Source: Kiritimatiellia bacterium | GTDB taxonomy: Bacteria; Verrucomicrobiota; Kiritimatiellia; RFP12; UBA1067 | Length of the DNA stretch: 30,596 nucleotides | Direction: 5' to 3' | NCBI GenBank assembly: GCA_904502135.1 | Contig: CAJGDE010000010.1 | Span: forward strand, 1-30,596 | In this document: piece after piece, positions 7,013 to 14,859 of the stretch | Layout: every line of letters starts with the position of its first letter | How positions within the stretch are numbered: position 1 is the stretch's first letter | Position numbers and translations under genes: made by a program | The notes under the pieces: generated by a model | What the model saw: only the letters and a program-made list of their open reading frames with translations | Told to the model about the DNA's origin: nothing | The model's database searches: none

Positions 7013-8569
7013 ATGAGAGGCATTGAAGATAACAAAATAATGTTTCCCCGGCCGGGGCGTACGCCGCGAGAAGACACTCAAGCGGTAATGAAGTTTTATA
7101 AACTGCCGGGGAATTTTCCAAAAGAGGTTTTAGACGAGGCAAGGCGCGTTTCAGTCGAAAAGTTTAAAGATCCGGGACCTCGTCTTGACCTACGAAAAAA
7201 GTTTATTTTCACTTGCGACCCTGCCACGGCAAAAGATTTCGACGATGCTCTGTCGCTTGATGTTGACAGGCGTGGCAATTACATTCTCGGTGTCCACATC
7301 GCGGATGTGTCGCATTTCGTAAAGCCGGGCGGGGCTATTGACCGCGAAGCGTATAAGCGCTCCACAAGCGTTTACTTTTGCGACCGCGTCGTTCCGATGC
7401 TCCCTGAAGAGCTTTCAAACGGCGTATGTTCTCTCGTTCCGAATGAAGACAGGCTAGCGTTTTCAGTTTTCATCACATTTAGCCGCGACGGAGAAATGAT
7501 AGAGCGATCTTTCGCCAAAAGCATAATCCGCTCCAAGGCGAGATATACGTATGAACAGGTGATGAACGTTATTGCCGGCGGCAAGTCGGCGGGAATTGAT
7601 TCTCGCGCCGTTAAGACGCTGCAAAAGATAAATACTCTTGCTCAGACTCTCAGAGCGAAACGTTTCGCTTCCGGGGCGCTTGATCTTGAGGTGCCGGAGA
7701 TTGAGATCGTTCTCGATGATTTTGGCGAGATGAACGGCCTTGTGCTGCGCTCGTCGGACGAGTCGCATCAGATGATCGAAGAGTGCATGGTTGCGGCGAA
7801 TGAGGCCGTCGCCAAAGAATTGTGGACGAGAGGAATTAAAATACTCTCGCGTCTGCACGAGAAGCCTGAAGATGAAAAAATACTTCTGTTGCGTAGCGAA
7901 CTGAGATCTTTGGGTGTAAAGCTCGGCAATATCGAAAATTCGAAAGTGTTCACGCAGTTTCTCAGGAAAATCAAATCACATCCTCTTTACAGCGTAATAT
8001 CCGTTATGATACTGCGCTCTATGAAAAGGGCTTTGTACGACTCTTCTTCAATAGGTCATTATGGTCTAGCGAAGAAATACTACGCTCATTTCACATCACC
8101 GATTAGACGCTATCCCGATCTTACTCTTCACCGTCAGTTGGCATCTTTCATTTCGGGCGCCAACGCTAAAGTTCCGCCGGCTAAACTCTCAAGATGGGCT
8201 AAACACGCCAGCGAAGCCGAAGAACGTGCCGCTGAGGCGGAAAGGGCGCTGACGGAAATAAAGAAATACAGACTCCTTGAATCTGAACTAGCTGGGCGCG
8301 TTACGGTAGAATATGATGCCGTCATTGTGAAATGCATGCCGTATGGCTGTTTTGTGGATATCCCGTCCATAGCGGTTTCTGGTCTTGTACACGTAAGTGT
8401 TCTTTCAAGGAGATTTGTGAAATTCAACGCTCATGATTCTTCTTTAAGCGCTCCCGGCGAGCGTTCCTGGAAAATAGGCGACAAGCTTAAGGTCAAAGTC
8501 GTCAATGTTGATTTCAGGCAGAGACGGATTGATTTTATGCCCGTTATAATGTCAAAAAGAAGGAGATAA
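7013..8569 (+). CDS. rnr: RNase R/RNase II-family exoribonuclease, short form
   Basis: This is a 3'-5' exoribonuclease of the RNB family. The catalytic metal-binding Asp cluster is intact in DPATAKDFDDALS (D69, D75, D77, D78), and the family signature HFTSPIRRYPDLTLHRQL is present. A C-terminal S1 RNA-binding domain follows (about 430-515, beginning LAGRVTVEYDAVIVKCMPYGCFVDI). The length is 518 residues against about 650-820 for RNase II/R: the winged-helix and two cold-shock OB domains that normally precede the catalytic domain are absent. The nearest upstream bases belong to galE, so this is not a missed start. ATG at 7013 directly abuts the galE stop; internal ATGs at 7040 and 7088 are alternatives. 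It probably degrades RNA with altered handling of structured substrates. Confidence 0.88.
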   Translation: MRGIEDNKIMFPRPGRTPREDTQAVMKFYKLPGNFPKEVLDEARRVSVEKFKDPGPRLDLRKKFIFTCDPATAKDFDDALSLDVDRRGNYILGVHIADVSHFVKPGGAIDREAYKRSTSVYFCDRVVPMLPEELSNGVCSLVPNEDRLAFSVFITFSRDGEMIERSFAKSIIRSKARYTYEQVMNVIAGGKSAGIDSRAVKTLQKINTLAQTLRAKRFASGALDLEVPEIEIVLDDFGEMNGLVLRSSDESHQMIEECMVAANEAVAKELWTRGIKILSRLHEKPEDEKILLLRSELRSLGVKLGNIENSKVFTQFLRKIKSHPLYSVISVMILRSMKRALYDSSSIGHYGLAKKYYAHFTSPIRRYPDLTLHRQLASFISGANAKVPPAKLSRWAKHASEAEERAAEAERALTEIKKYRLLESELAGRVTVEYDAVIVKCMPYGCFVDIPSIAVSGLVHVSVLSRRFVKFNAHDSSLSAPGERSWKIGDKLKVKVVNVDFRQRRIDFMPVIMSKRRR

Positions 8570-8574
8570 GGTTT

Positions 8575-9687
8575 ATGGAGTTGACGGTATTAGCCAATAA
8601 ATTCAGCGTTCGTGGACGCCTGGTTTCTCTTCAGCCCTTTGGAAACGGCAATATCAACGATACATTTCTTGCCATATACCGCAATACGTTTACCGAGACG
8701 CAGGCCATACTGCAAAGAGTCAATAGAGCAGTGTTTCCAAAGCCTGAGGTTATAATGTCGAATATGCATGAAATCTGCAAGCACTGCCACGAAAAGCTTG
8801 AAGATGACGCAAAGGCGGCTAGAGATGATCGTGTATGGCAGATGCCTCGCATCATAAAAACAAAAGACGCCAAAGATTATGTGGTTGATGAGAATGGCGA
8901 AGTATGGCGTATGATAACCCGCATAATGAGCGCCAAAGCCTTTGATGTCGCACAAGGTCCGGAGCATGCCTTGGAGTGTGGCGCCGCGCTTGGGCATTTC
9001 CATTATCTTATTTCAGATATGGATCCCTCTTCAATTACCGATCCTCTGCCCGGCTTTCATATAACTTCAGGTTACTTGTCTCAGTATGACGCAACGCTTG
9101 AAAAACCGACATCCAAAGAGCTGATGACATCATCGATGGAAGCCAGGCGCCTAGCTAAATTTGTTGAAGAGCGCAGAAACCTTGCTTTGTGTCTTGAAAA
9201 GGCGGTCAAAGCGGGCGAACTTAAAAAGCGTATGTTCCACGGCGATCCTAAGGTAAACAATATAATGATCGACGATATTACCGGCAAGGGAACGTGCGTA
9301 ATTGATCTTGATACCGTATCTCCGGGACTTATCCATATAGACTTTGGCGATGCTCTAAGATCAATCTGCAATCCGGCCGGAGAAGAAGAAAGCAATCTTT
9401 CAAAGGTTATTTTTGACGAAGATCTTTGTGCTGCGTTTTGTAAAGGCTATATGCGCGAGGCCGGGGCGTTTTTGACTCCTGCCGATCGTCAGTATCTTTA
9501 CGACTCTATCAGGCTTTTGCCATTCGAACTCGGCTTGAGGTTTTTCCAGGATTATCTGAACGGCAACGTATACTTTAAAACAAAAACTCCCGAGCAAAAT
9601 CTCAATCGTGCGCGTGTCCAGTTCAGACTTTGCGAATCGATTGAAGCCCGGGAGCGTTCAATCAGGGATTTGATATCCCGTTTGTAA
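8575..9687 (+). CDS. nahK: N-acetylhexosamine kinase-like phosphotransferase
   Basis: The 370-residue product has an aminoglycoside-phosphotransferase fold. The nucleotide loop GNGNINDTF (about 23-31), the catalytic HGD (H222-D224) in FHGDPKVNNIMID, and the metal-binding IDLD with D246 (VIDLDTVSPGLIHIDFGD) match the NahK type. This type was characterised in Bifidobacterium as N-acetylhexosamine 1-kinase, acting on GlcNAc/GalNAc in the lacto-N-biose pathway. The length fits NahK (about 360). Homologues are often mislabelled mucin-desulfating sulfatase. The ATG is preceded by AAGGAG a few bases upstream, a good ribosome-binding site. It follows galE and rnr as the third operon gene. A product GlcNAc-1-P or GalNAc-1-P could be activated by a uridylyltransferase and epimerised by GalE. 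Kinase family is firm; the exact sugar is inferred. Confidence 0.8.
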   Translation: MELTVLANKFSVRGRLVSLQPFGNGNINDTFLAIYRNTFTETQAILQRVNRAVFPKPEVIMSNMHEICKHCHEKLEDDAKAARDDRVWQMPRIIKTKDAKDYVVDENGEVWRMITRIMSAKAFDVAQGPEHALECGAALGHFHYLISDMDPSSITDPLPGFHITSGYLSQYDATLEKPTSKELMTSSMEARRLAKFVEERRNLALCLEKAVKAGELKKRMFHGDPKVNNIMIDDITGKGTCVIDLDTVSPGLIHIDFGDALRSICNPAGEEESNLSKVIFDEDLCAAFCKGYMREAGAFLTPADRQYLYDSIRLLPFELGLRFFQDYLNGNVYFKTKTPEQNLNRARVQFRLCESIEARERSIRDLISRL

Positions 9688-9710
9688 AAGTATTTTATTT
9701 CGAAGAAATA
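9665..9710. terminator. Weak hairpins at a convergent gene junction
   Basis: Two convergent genes end 7 bases apart here. GGGAT (9665-9669) / ATCCC (9675-9679) forms a 5-base stem inside the end of the + gene. TATTTC (9696-9701) / GAAATA (9705-9710) forms a perfect 6-base stem inside the end of the - gene, with T- and A-rich flanks. They may serve as a compact two-way terminator, but neither is a classic GC-rich stem plus T-run. Confidence 0.35.
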
Positions 9711-10513
9711 CCCATTTTGTAACCGTTGAAGGTATGGGTATTGTAAAGGGGTGCTTTCGCGTCGACCTTAAGCCCGAGAGACTTTCTTATTTCCAAGAAG
9801 TCTTCAACAGCCTTTTTGCCGACTTGATTAAGCTTCGCCCCGTGGCCGGAAGCGAGCAATAACACCTGGCAGTAAGCGTCGGCGTTTTCGGCAAACCACT
9901 CGGCTTCTTCTACATCACGTCCGCCGCAAACAATGCCGTGATTTTCCATAAATACGACGTTGGAGATCTTTGCGGCCTTCGCGACAGATTCGGCGACTTC
10001 ATTTGAGCCGGGTGTAGCATATGGAGCCATAGGAATCTGGCTTAAGAATATGTCGGCCTCGGGATTGATGCCGTTCGGGGGAACAATGCCTGCGAAGAGG
10101 AAGGCGTTGCAATGCGGAGGATGGCAGTGCATACAAGCACTCATTCCGCTTGATTTCATCATCGCGATATGAACTTTAACTTCGCTTGTGCGCGGGCGAT
10201 AACCGCAGAGCTGGCCGGCGTTCATGTCTACTAGGCAGATATCCTTTTCTTCCATGAAGCCCTTGCAGCAGAGAGTTGGAGTGCAAAGAACAAGGTCTTC
10301 GCCTACTCTTACCGAAATATTTCCGCCGTTGCCGTCTGTATAGCCTTTGGCGTATATGCGGCGGCCCATTTCGCAGATCTGGCGCTTAACCTTGCGGATG
10401 GGCGCGGAATTGAAGAATTTGTCAAGGGCTTTGCGTGTGGTAGGCTGTGGGCCGTTTTTCCAATCATAAGCACGCTCAACAAGCGGAGGATTGATATAAA
10501 GCTTTGAGTTCAT
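9695..10513 (-). CDS. fucA: Class II aldolase, L-fuculose-phosphate type
   Basis: The 272-residue product belongs to the class II aldolase/adducin family. ATG at 10513 is chosen because a -10 box lies exactly 7 bases upstream; the frame stays open to 10636, but that extension would run through the divergent promoter region. Visible family motifs: GNGGNISVRV (phosphate binding), the Glu in TSEVKVH, the zinc pair in MHCHPPH, and the third His in ENHGIV. These match L-fuculose-1-phosphate and L-rhamnulose-1-phosphate aldolases, which yield dihydroxyacetone phosphate and L-lactaldehyde. The N-terminus is longer than in E. coli FucA (about 215), nearer to the RhaD size. With an upstream fucosidase, fucose use is the likeliest role; rhamnose or another deoxysugar remains possible. 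Confidence 0.78.
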   Translation of the reverse strand: MNSKLYINPPLVERAYDWKNGPQPTTRKALDKFFNSAPIRKVKRQICEMGRRIYAKGYTDGNGGNISVRVGEDLVLCTPTLCCKGFMEEKDICLVDMNAGQLCGYRPRTSEVKVHIAMMKSSGMSACMHCHPPHCNAFLFAGIVPPNGINPEADIFLSQIPMAPYATPGSNEVAESVAKAAKISNVVFMENHGIVCGGRDVEEAEWFAENADAYCQVLLLASGHGAKLNQVGKKAVEDFLEIRKSLGLKVDAKAPLYNTHTFNGYKMGISSK

Positions 10514-10520
10514 GGCGGAT

Positions 10521-10529
10521 ATTATATCA
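10521..10529 (-). promoter_or_regulatory. Extended -10 promoter, predicted leaderless
   Basis: Read on the minus strand this is TGATATAAT (hexamer 10526 down to 10521), followed by 7 bases (ATCCGCC) and the ATG at 10513. The spacing predicts a leaderless aldolase mRNA. The match to the promoter at 1361 extends to the same TGA extension. Confidence 0.65.
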
Positions 10530-10539
10530 AATATTTTAC

Positions 10540-10566
10540 ACGTAAGTTCAGATGTATAACTTGCGT
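10540..10566. promoter_or_regulatory. Candidate operator between divergent genes
   Basis: ACGTAAGTT (10540-10548) and AACTTGCGT (10558-10566) form a 9+9 inverted repeat with one mismatch and a 9-base spacer. It covers the -35 zone of the minus-strand aldolase promoter and lies about 40 bases upstream of the fhs -10 box. This position suits a dimeric regulator that represses the aldolase gene and could activate fhs. The dyad is seen; regulation is inferred. Confidence 0.45.
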
Positions 10567-10604
10567 AATTTTTTATGATAGGGGTGGCGGATTGGTCGTA
10601 AGAA

Positions 10605-10613
10605 TGGTATAAT
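10605..10613 (+). promoter_or_regulatory. Extended -10 promoter for fhs, predicted leaderless
   Basis: TGGTATAAT, with the hexamer at 10608-10613, is followed by 7 bases (ACTTTGT) and the ATG at 10621. I see no good -35 hexamer at the usual distance, as expected of an extended -10 promoter. It would drive fhs and the coupled Tad genes. Confidence 0.65.
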
Positions 10614-10620
10614 ACTTTGT

Positions 10621-12384
10621 ATGAAAATAGACCCAACTAAAATGAAAGACTGGCAGATTGCAGAGGCGGCTGAAGCGTCGCTTCGTCCTGCCGCAGATCT
10701 CGCAACCGAACTCGATTTAAGAGAAGACGAATGGGAGCCTTACGGCCGAAACCTCGCGAAGGTTGATGTGAATAAAGTTCTCAAGCGTCTTGGTGGGGTT
10801 AAGAGAGCGAAATATATCGATGTTACGGCCATTACGCCCACGGCTCTCGGAGAAGGTAAAACAACGACCACGCTCGGTCTTGTGCAGGGACTTGGCCGTC
10901 TTGGCAAAAAGGTGATTGGGTGTGTGCGCCAGCCCTCAGGCGGGCCGACTTTCAACATTAAAGGTAGTGCCGCCGGCGGAGGGTTAGCTCAGGTGGTTCC
11001 TTTGACGCAGCTTTCTTTAGGTCTTACGGGTGATATAGACGCGATAACCAATGCAAATAATCTGGCGATGGTCGCGCTTAATTCCCGAATGCAGCATGAA
11101 CGCAATCATGACGATCAGTGGCTTAGCGAGCGTTCGCTGAAAAGACTTGATATTGACCCTGAGAGAATTCAATTCAAGTGGGCGATTGATTTCTGCGCTC
11201 AAGGTCTGCGAAATATAGAAATCGGTCGCGGCGGAAAGCTTGACGGCTTTAATGTCGATAGTGGTTTTTATATCACGGTAGCTTCCGAGGTTATGGCCAT
11301 TTTGGCTATGGCCGCAGATTTGGCCGATTTGAGAAAGCGCATTTCGAAAATCATTGTGGCGTATTCTAAATCAGGAGAGCCCGTAACAACGGCCGATCTT
11401 GAGGTCGATGGGGCGATGTGCGCTCTTTTGGTCAACGCCATAAAGCCCACGCTTATGCAGTCCATTGAAGGGCAGCCGATGTTTGTTCATGCAGGACCCT
11501 TCGCCAACATCGCCATCGGGCAGAATTCCGTCGTTGCGGACAGATTGGCCTGCGCGCTTGGCGATTATGTCGTAACCGAATCCGGTTTTGCCTCAGATAT
11601 GGGGTATGAGAAATTCTGGAACATCAAATGCAGAGCTTCCGGATTAAAGCCTGACGCCGTGGTTCTTGTAGCCACCGTCCGCGCTCTTAAGGCTCATGGC
11701 GGCGCGCCTCAGGTAAAGGCGGGACTTCCTCTTGATCCTGTTTATACGACCGAAAATCTTGAGCTCCTCGAAAAAGGCTGCGAAAATCTTTTGGCCCATA
11801 TTGATATAATCCGCCGCTCGGGCATACAGCCTGTCGTGTGCCTTAACGCGTTCTACACCGACACCGAGGCGGAGCGCGCCTTGGTAAGGCGTGTTGCCGA
11901 GCAGGCAGGCGCCGCCTTTGCCGTCTCCGATCATTGGCTTAAGGGCGGTGAAGGAGCCGTTGAGTTGTCTGAGGTTGTTATAAAAGCCTGTGAGGAGCCT
12001 AATAATTTCGCATATCTCTGCGATCTTAACGAACCGATAAAAGATCGTATTGAAAAACAGGTTAAAGAAGTTTACGGCGGCGACGGCGTAGATTACGAAC
12101 CTCTTGCGCTGGAAAAACTTGAGAAGTATCAGAAAGATCCTGAAATCTCCGTAATGCCCGTTTGTGTCGCCAAGACGCAATATTCGCTTTCTCACGATCC
12201 GCAGCTTACAGGCAGACCTAAAGGCTGGCGTATGCCCGTTAAAGATGTGCTTATCTTTAAGGGCGCGGGGCTGTTGGTGCCCGTCGCCGGCGAGATCAAG
12301 CTTATGCCGGGCACAAGCGCGTCTCCCGCATATAGGCGCATTGACGTTGATGTTGAAACAGGTAAGGTGAAAGGCCTATTCTGA
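10621..12384 (+). CDS. fhs: Formate-tetrahydrofolate ligase
   Basis: The enzyme joins formate to tetrahydrofolate using ATP, giving 10-formyl-THF for purine and methionyl-tRNA formylation or for one-carbon flow. The 587-residue product is slightly longer than usual (about 555). The P-loop-like TPTALGEGKTTTT lies at 72-84. Family stretches follow: RQPSGGPTFNIKGSAAGGG (canonically REPSxGPxFGxKGGAAGGG), LTGDIDAITNANNLAMV, FVHAGPFANIAIG, and ESGFASDMGYEKFWNIKCR. The end contains GEIKLMPGTSASPAYRRIDVD, close to the canonical GxIMTMPGLP region. It appears leaderless and divergent from the aldolase gene. Its stop overlaps the ATG of a pilus-assembly gene (TGATG), an odd partner for a folate enzyme. 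Confidence 0.95.
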   Translation: MKIDPTKMKDWQIAEAAEASLRPAADLATELDLREDEWEPYGRNLAKVDVNKVLKRLGGVKRAKYIDVTAITPTALGEGKTTTTLGLVQGLGRLGKKVIGCVRQPSGGPTFNIKGSAAGGGLAQVVPLTQLSLGLTGDIDAITNANNLAMVALNSRMQHERNHDDQWLSERSLKRLDIDPERIQFKWAIDFCAQGLRNIEIGRGGKLDGFNVDSGFYITVASEVMAILAMAADLADLRKRISKIIVAYSKSGEPVTTADLEVDGAMCALLVNAIKPTLMQSIEGQPMFVHAGPFANIAIGQNSVVADRLACALGDYVVTESGFASDMGYEKFWNIKCRASGLKPDAVVLVATVRALKAHGGAPQVKAGLPLDPVYTTENLELLEKGCENLLAHIDIIRRSGIQPVVCLNAFYTDTEAERALVRRVAEQAGAAFAVSDHWLKGGEGAVELSEVVIKACEEPNNFAYLCDLNEPIKDRIEKQVKEVYGGDGVDYEPLALEKLEKYQKDPEISVMPVCVAKTQYSLSHDPQLTGRPKGWRMPVKDVLIFKGAGLLVPVAGEIKLMPGTSASPAYRRIDVDVETGKVKGLF

Positions 12385-13190
12385 TGAAACGAAAAATCGC
12401 TTTGATAATCGCTCTTGTTTGCGGCGCTCTCGCGGCTTTGCTGACCAGATTCTATCTTTCGGCGAAAGATGCTGAGGTAAGAAAGATAAAAGGCTTCTAC
12501 GAAGAAAAGTACGGCACGATAGAGGTTCTTTGTTTTGCGACAGATCTGCCGGGCGGAGCTACGCTTCAGAAGAGCGATTTGGGGTTAAAGACCGTGCCTG
12601 CGCTCGGAATGCGCGGGCAGGCTCTTACCGCCGAAAATGTTATGGACATCGTCGGGCGCAAGACGGTTCTTGGCCATCGTAGAGGCGATGTCATATTTTG
12701 GGCCGATATCGAAGGCGGCGATCAGTCCGTAACGGGGCTTTCTTCCGACATCAAGCGCAAGATGCGCGCGGTATCTATCAACTGTACCGGAGCGGCGGCG
12801 GTCTCGTCTATGGTTAAGCCTAACGATCATGTAGATGTTATCGGAACGTTTGATTTTGATCCTGAAGGTACCGGCAGAAAGAATTTCGTGACGTGCACCA
12901 TTTTGCAGAATGTTCTCGTTCTGGCTACAGGTGACACCACCGCCAAGACGCGCTCTCGTTCTGTAGGTCGTCTGCAGGGGTATTCGACTGTAACTCTTGA
13001 AGTGACGCCAAGAGAAGCTGAAATGCTGGCGTTCGCCGAGCAGATGAAAGGCAGACTGATTCTGACTCTTAGAAACCGCAACGATACCTCTTATGAAAAA
13101 GAGTTGCCGCAAGTTGATTTCATGAAAATCCGCGGAGAGATCGAGGCTTTGAATCAGAAGCGTCAAAACGAAAAGATGGTGGTTCACTGA
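12384..13190 (+). CDS. cpaB: Flp/Tad pilus assembly protein CpaB (RcpC)
   Basis: The 268-residue product fits CpaB/RcpC, a periplasmic or inner-membrane-anchored protein of the Tad secretion system thought to help position the outer-membrane secretin. A single N-terminal membrane helix (about 4-22) is followed by a SAF domain (about 47-115: ATDLPGGATLQKSDLGLKTV, then IVGRKTVLGHRRGDVI) and the RcpC region with MVKPNDHVDVIGTF. TVTLEVTPREAEMLAFAEQMKGRLILTLR (shown here as consecutive parts TVTLEVTPREAEML and AFAEQMKGRLILTLR) is the usual CpaB end. It overlaps the fhs stop and in turn overlaps the next gene's ATG by the same TGATG arrangement. Translation of the three genes therefore looks coupled. 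Secretin, pilin and prepilin peptidase genes are not nearby. Confidence 0.85.
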   Translation: MKRKIALIIALVCGALAALLTRFYLSAKDAEVRKIKGFYEEKYGTIEVLCFATDLPGGATLQKSDLGLKTVPALGMRGQALTAENVMDIVGRKTVLGHRRGDVIFWADIEGGDQSVTGLSSDIKRKMRAVSINCTGAAAVSSMVKPNDHVDVIGTFDFDPEGTGRKNFVTCTILQNVLVLATGDTTAKTRSRSVGRLQGYSTVTLEVTPREAEMLAFAEQMKGRLILTLRNRNDTSYEKELPQVDFMKIRGEIEALNQKRQNEKMVVH

Positions 13191-14842
13191 TGTTGACACT
13201 CACTACACTTATAGCCGACAGGCGCGAAACGCGACAACTTGATCAGCGTACATATCTTATCGGACGCGGGGTATCATGTCCGATAAGATTTGACTTTCCC
13301 GAGGTGAGCGAAAGACATGCGATTCTCACCGTCAGAGACGGGAAAGCCGTTGTTGAAGATTTGCACAGCGCAAACGGTGTATATGTGAACGGTGAGAGGA
13401 TTGATTTGGCCGTTACTCTTGACGAATCGATGGTTGTGCAGATAGGTCCTTGTATGTTCAGGGTCAGCGACGAATCTGAAAAGTCCGACAGACAAGAAGA
13501 AGTCGAACAGATTCAAGAATCTCCAGCCCCGGCCCCCCAGCCGGAAGAGGTCGCCGTTGATCCCATGCGCGAATTAAGACGCAATGTCCAAGAGCAGATC
13601 CAACGCGAGCTTCTCAAGCGAATGGACATGAAGAAGCTCACTGTGCAGGGTGTTGATCGCGAAGGTCTTGAAGAGAACGCCAGAGACAAGATCCGCTCCA
13701 TTATAGATGAAGTTATCGCCAACGGTCGCTTGCCGGGTGGGATTGATCCATTGAGGCTGGAAGATGATGTGTTCAACGAGGCTATGCGGCTTGGTCCATT
13801 GGAGGAACTTCTATCCGATGACAGCATAACCGAAATCATGGTCAACGGACCTCATAAGGTTTATGTCGAGCGCGGTGGAAAACTTCAACTTTCAGATTGC
13901 CAATTTACAGATGATGCCAGTGTCATGGCCGTCATCGAACGGATTGTAGCCCCATTAGGCCGTCGTATTGACGAGTCTCAGCCTTATGTTGACGCCCGCC
14001 TTTCTGATGGAAGCCGTGTGAATGCGATTATATCGCCTCTAGCCTTGTCTGGGCCGACGATAACCATTAGAAAGTTCGCTAAAAAAGCTCTCTCGGTTGA
14101 CGACTTTATCCGCTTTGGCACATGGACGAAAGCGGCTGCTGATTTTATGCGCATTTGCGTTATCTTGCGCAAGAATGTGATTGTTGCCGGCGGTACAGGC
14201 TCCGGTAAAACCACACTCCTTAATCTTCTGTCAGGCTTTATTCCTTCAAGCGAGCGTATCGTTACTGTTGAAGACGCCGCGGAACTGCGCCTTCAGCAGC
14301 CTCATGTGGTTCGTCTCGAGGCGCGTCCGCCGAACATTGAAGGAAAGGGCGCCGTTCCAATCCGCGATCTTGTCAAAAACTGTCTTAGAATGCGCCCCGA
14401 TCGCATTATCGTCGGCGAATGTCGAGGCGGAGAAGCTCTTGATATGCTTCAGGCTATGAATACCGGTCACGACGGCTCTCTTACGACTGTTCACGCCAAT
14501 TCACCGCGCGATGTCATATCGCGACTTGAGACGATGGTTCTTATGAGCGGCATGGATTTGCCTAGCCGCGCCATCCGCGAGCAGATCGCAAGCGCCGTAG
14601 ATATAATCATCCATGAATCGCGAATGAGCGACGGAACGCGAAAAGTGACGGCGATTACCGAGGTGACGGGCCTAGAGGGTAACCAGATCGTCATGCAGGA
14701 TATTTTTGCTTTCAAACAAACAGGCGTTGATTCCGACGGGAAGATTGTGGGGTACATGAAACCTACCGGCGCGATACCTACTTGGATAGATCAGCTTAAA
14801 AGTCGCGGTATTCAATACGACATGAGTATGTTTGCCGAATAA
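13190..14842 (+). CDS. cpaF: FHA domain-CpaF/TadA pilus ATPase fusion
   Basis: The 550-residue product joins a forkhead-associated domain to a VirB11-type secretion ATPase. FHA (about 18-95) shows YLIGRG, SERHAIL and SANGVYVNGERI, the core Arg, Ser and Asn-Gly residues of phosphothreonine recognition. A Pro/Glu-rich linker follows (about 100-130). The ATPase part has LLSDDSITEIMVNGP, Walker A GGTGSGKTT (334-342), the Asp/Glu box VTVEDAAELRL, Walker B-like RIIVGECRGGEA, and the His box TGHDGSLTTVHANS. CpaF/TadA powers Tad pilus extension and retraction. The FHA domain suggests control by a Ser/Thr kinase; similar fusions are known in some deltaproteobacteria. It is coupled by overlap to cpaB and lies 17 bases before tadB. 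Confidence 0.93.
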   Translation: MLTLTTLIADRRETRQLDQRTYLIGRGVSCPIRFDFPEVSERHAILTVRDGKAVVEDLHSANGVYVNGERIDLAVTLDESMVVQIGPCMFRVSDESEKSDRQEEVEQIQESPAPAPQPEEVAVDPMRELRRNVQEQIQRELLKRMDMKKLTVQGVDREGLEENARDKIRSIIDEVIANGRLPGGIDPLRLEDDVFNEAMRLGPLEELLSDDSITEIMVNGPHKVYVERGGKLQLSDCQFTDDASVMAVIERIVAPLGRRIDESQPYVDARLSDGSRVNAIISPLALSGPTITIRKFAKKALSVDDFIRFGTWTKAAADFMRICVILRKNVIVAGGTGSGKTTLLNLLSGFIPSSERIVTVEDAAELRLQQPHVVRLEARPPNIEGKGAVPIRDLVKNCLRMRPDRIIVGECRGGEALDMLQAMNTGHDGSLTTVHANSPRDVISRLETMVLMSGMDLPSRAIREQIASAVDIIIHESRMSDGTRKVTAITEVTGLEGNQIVMQDIFAFKQTGVDSDGKIVGYMKPTGAIPTWIDQLKSRGIQYDMSMFAE

Positions 14843-14859
14843 AAAAAGGATTATTCTTT

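Noticed and set aside
8575..9687. Mucin-desulfating sulfatase as the product of the 8575 gene
   Set aside because: No sulfatase motif (C/S-x-P-x-R) is present; the HGD and IDLD motifs are those of a kinase.
10514..10636. Upstream extension of the fuculose-phosphate aldolase to 10636
   Set aside because: The extra 41 residues are not like the family and would place the start across the divergent promoters; the ATG at 10513 has a -10 box at the preferred spacing.
11802..11810. TGATATAAT inside fhs
   Set aside because: It matches the promoter motif but lies within coding sequence with no start codon behind it; it encodes ordinary residues of the enzyme.
12585..13199. 204-residue open frame on the minus strand
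   Set aside because: It is antisense to cpaB, whose domains are clear; the translation shows no family pattern.
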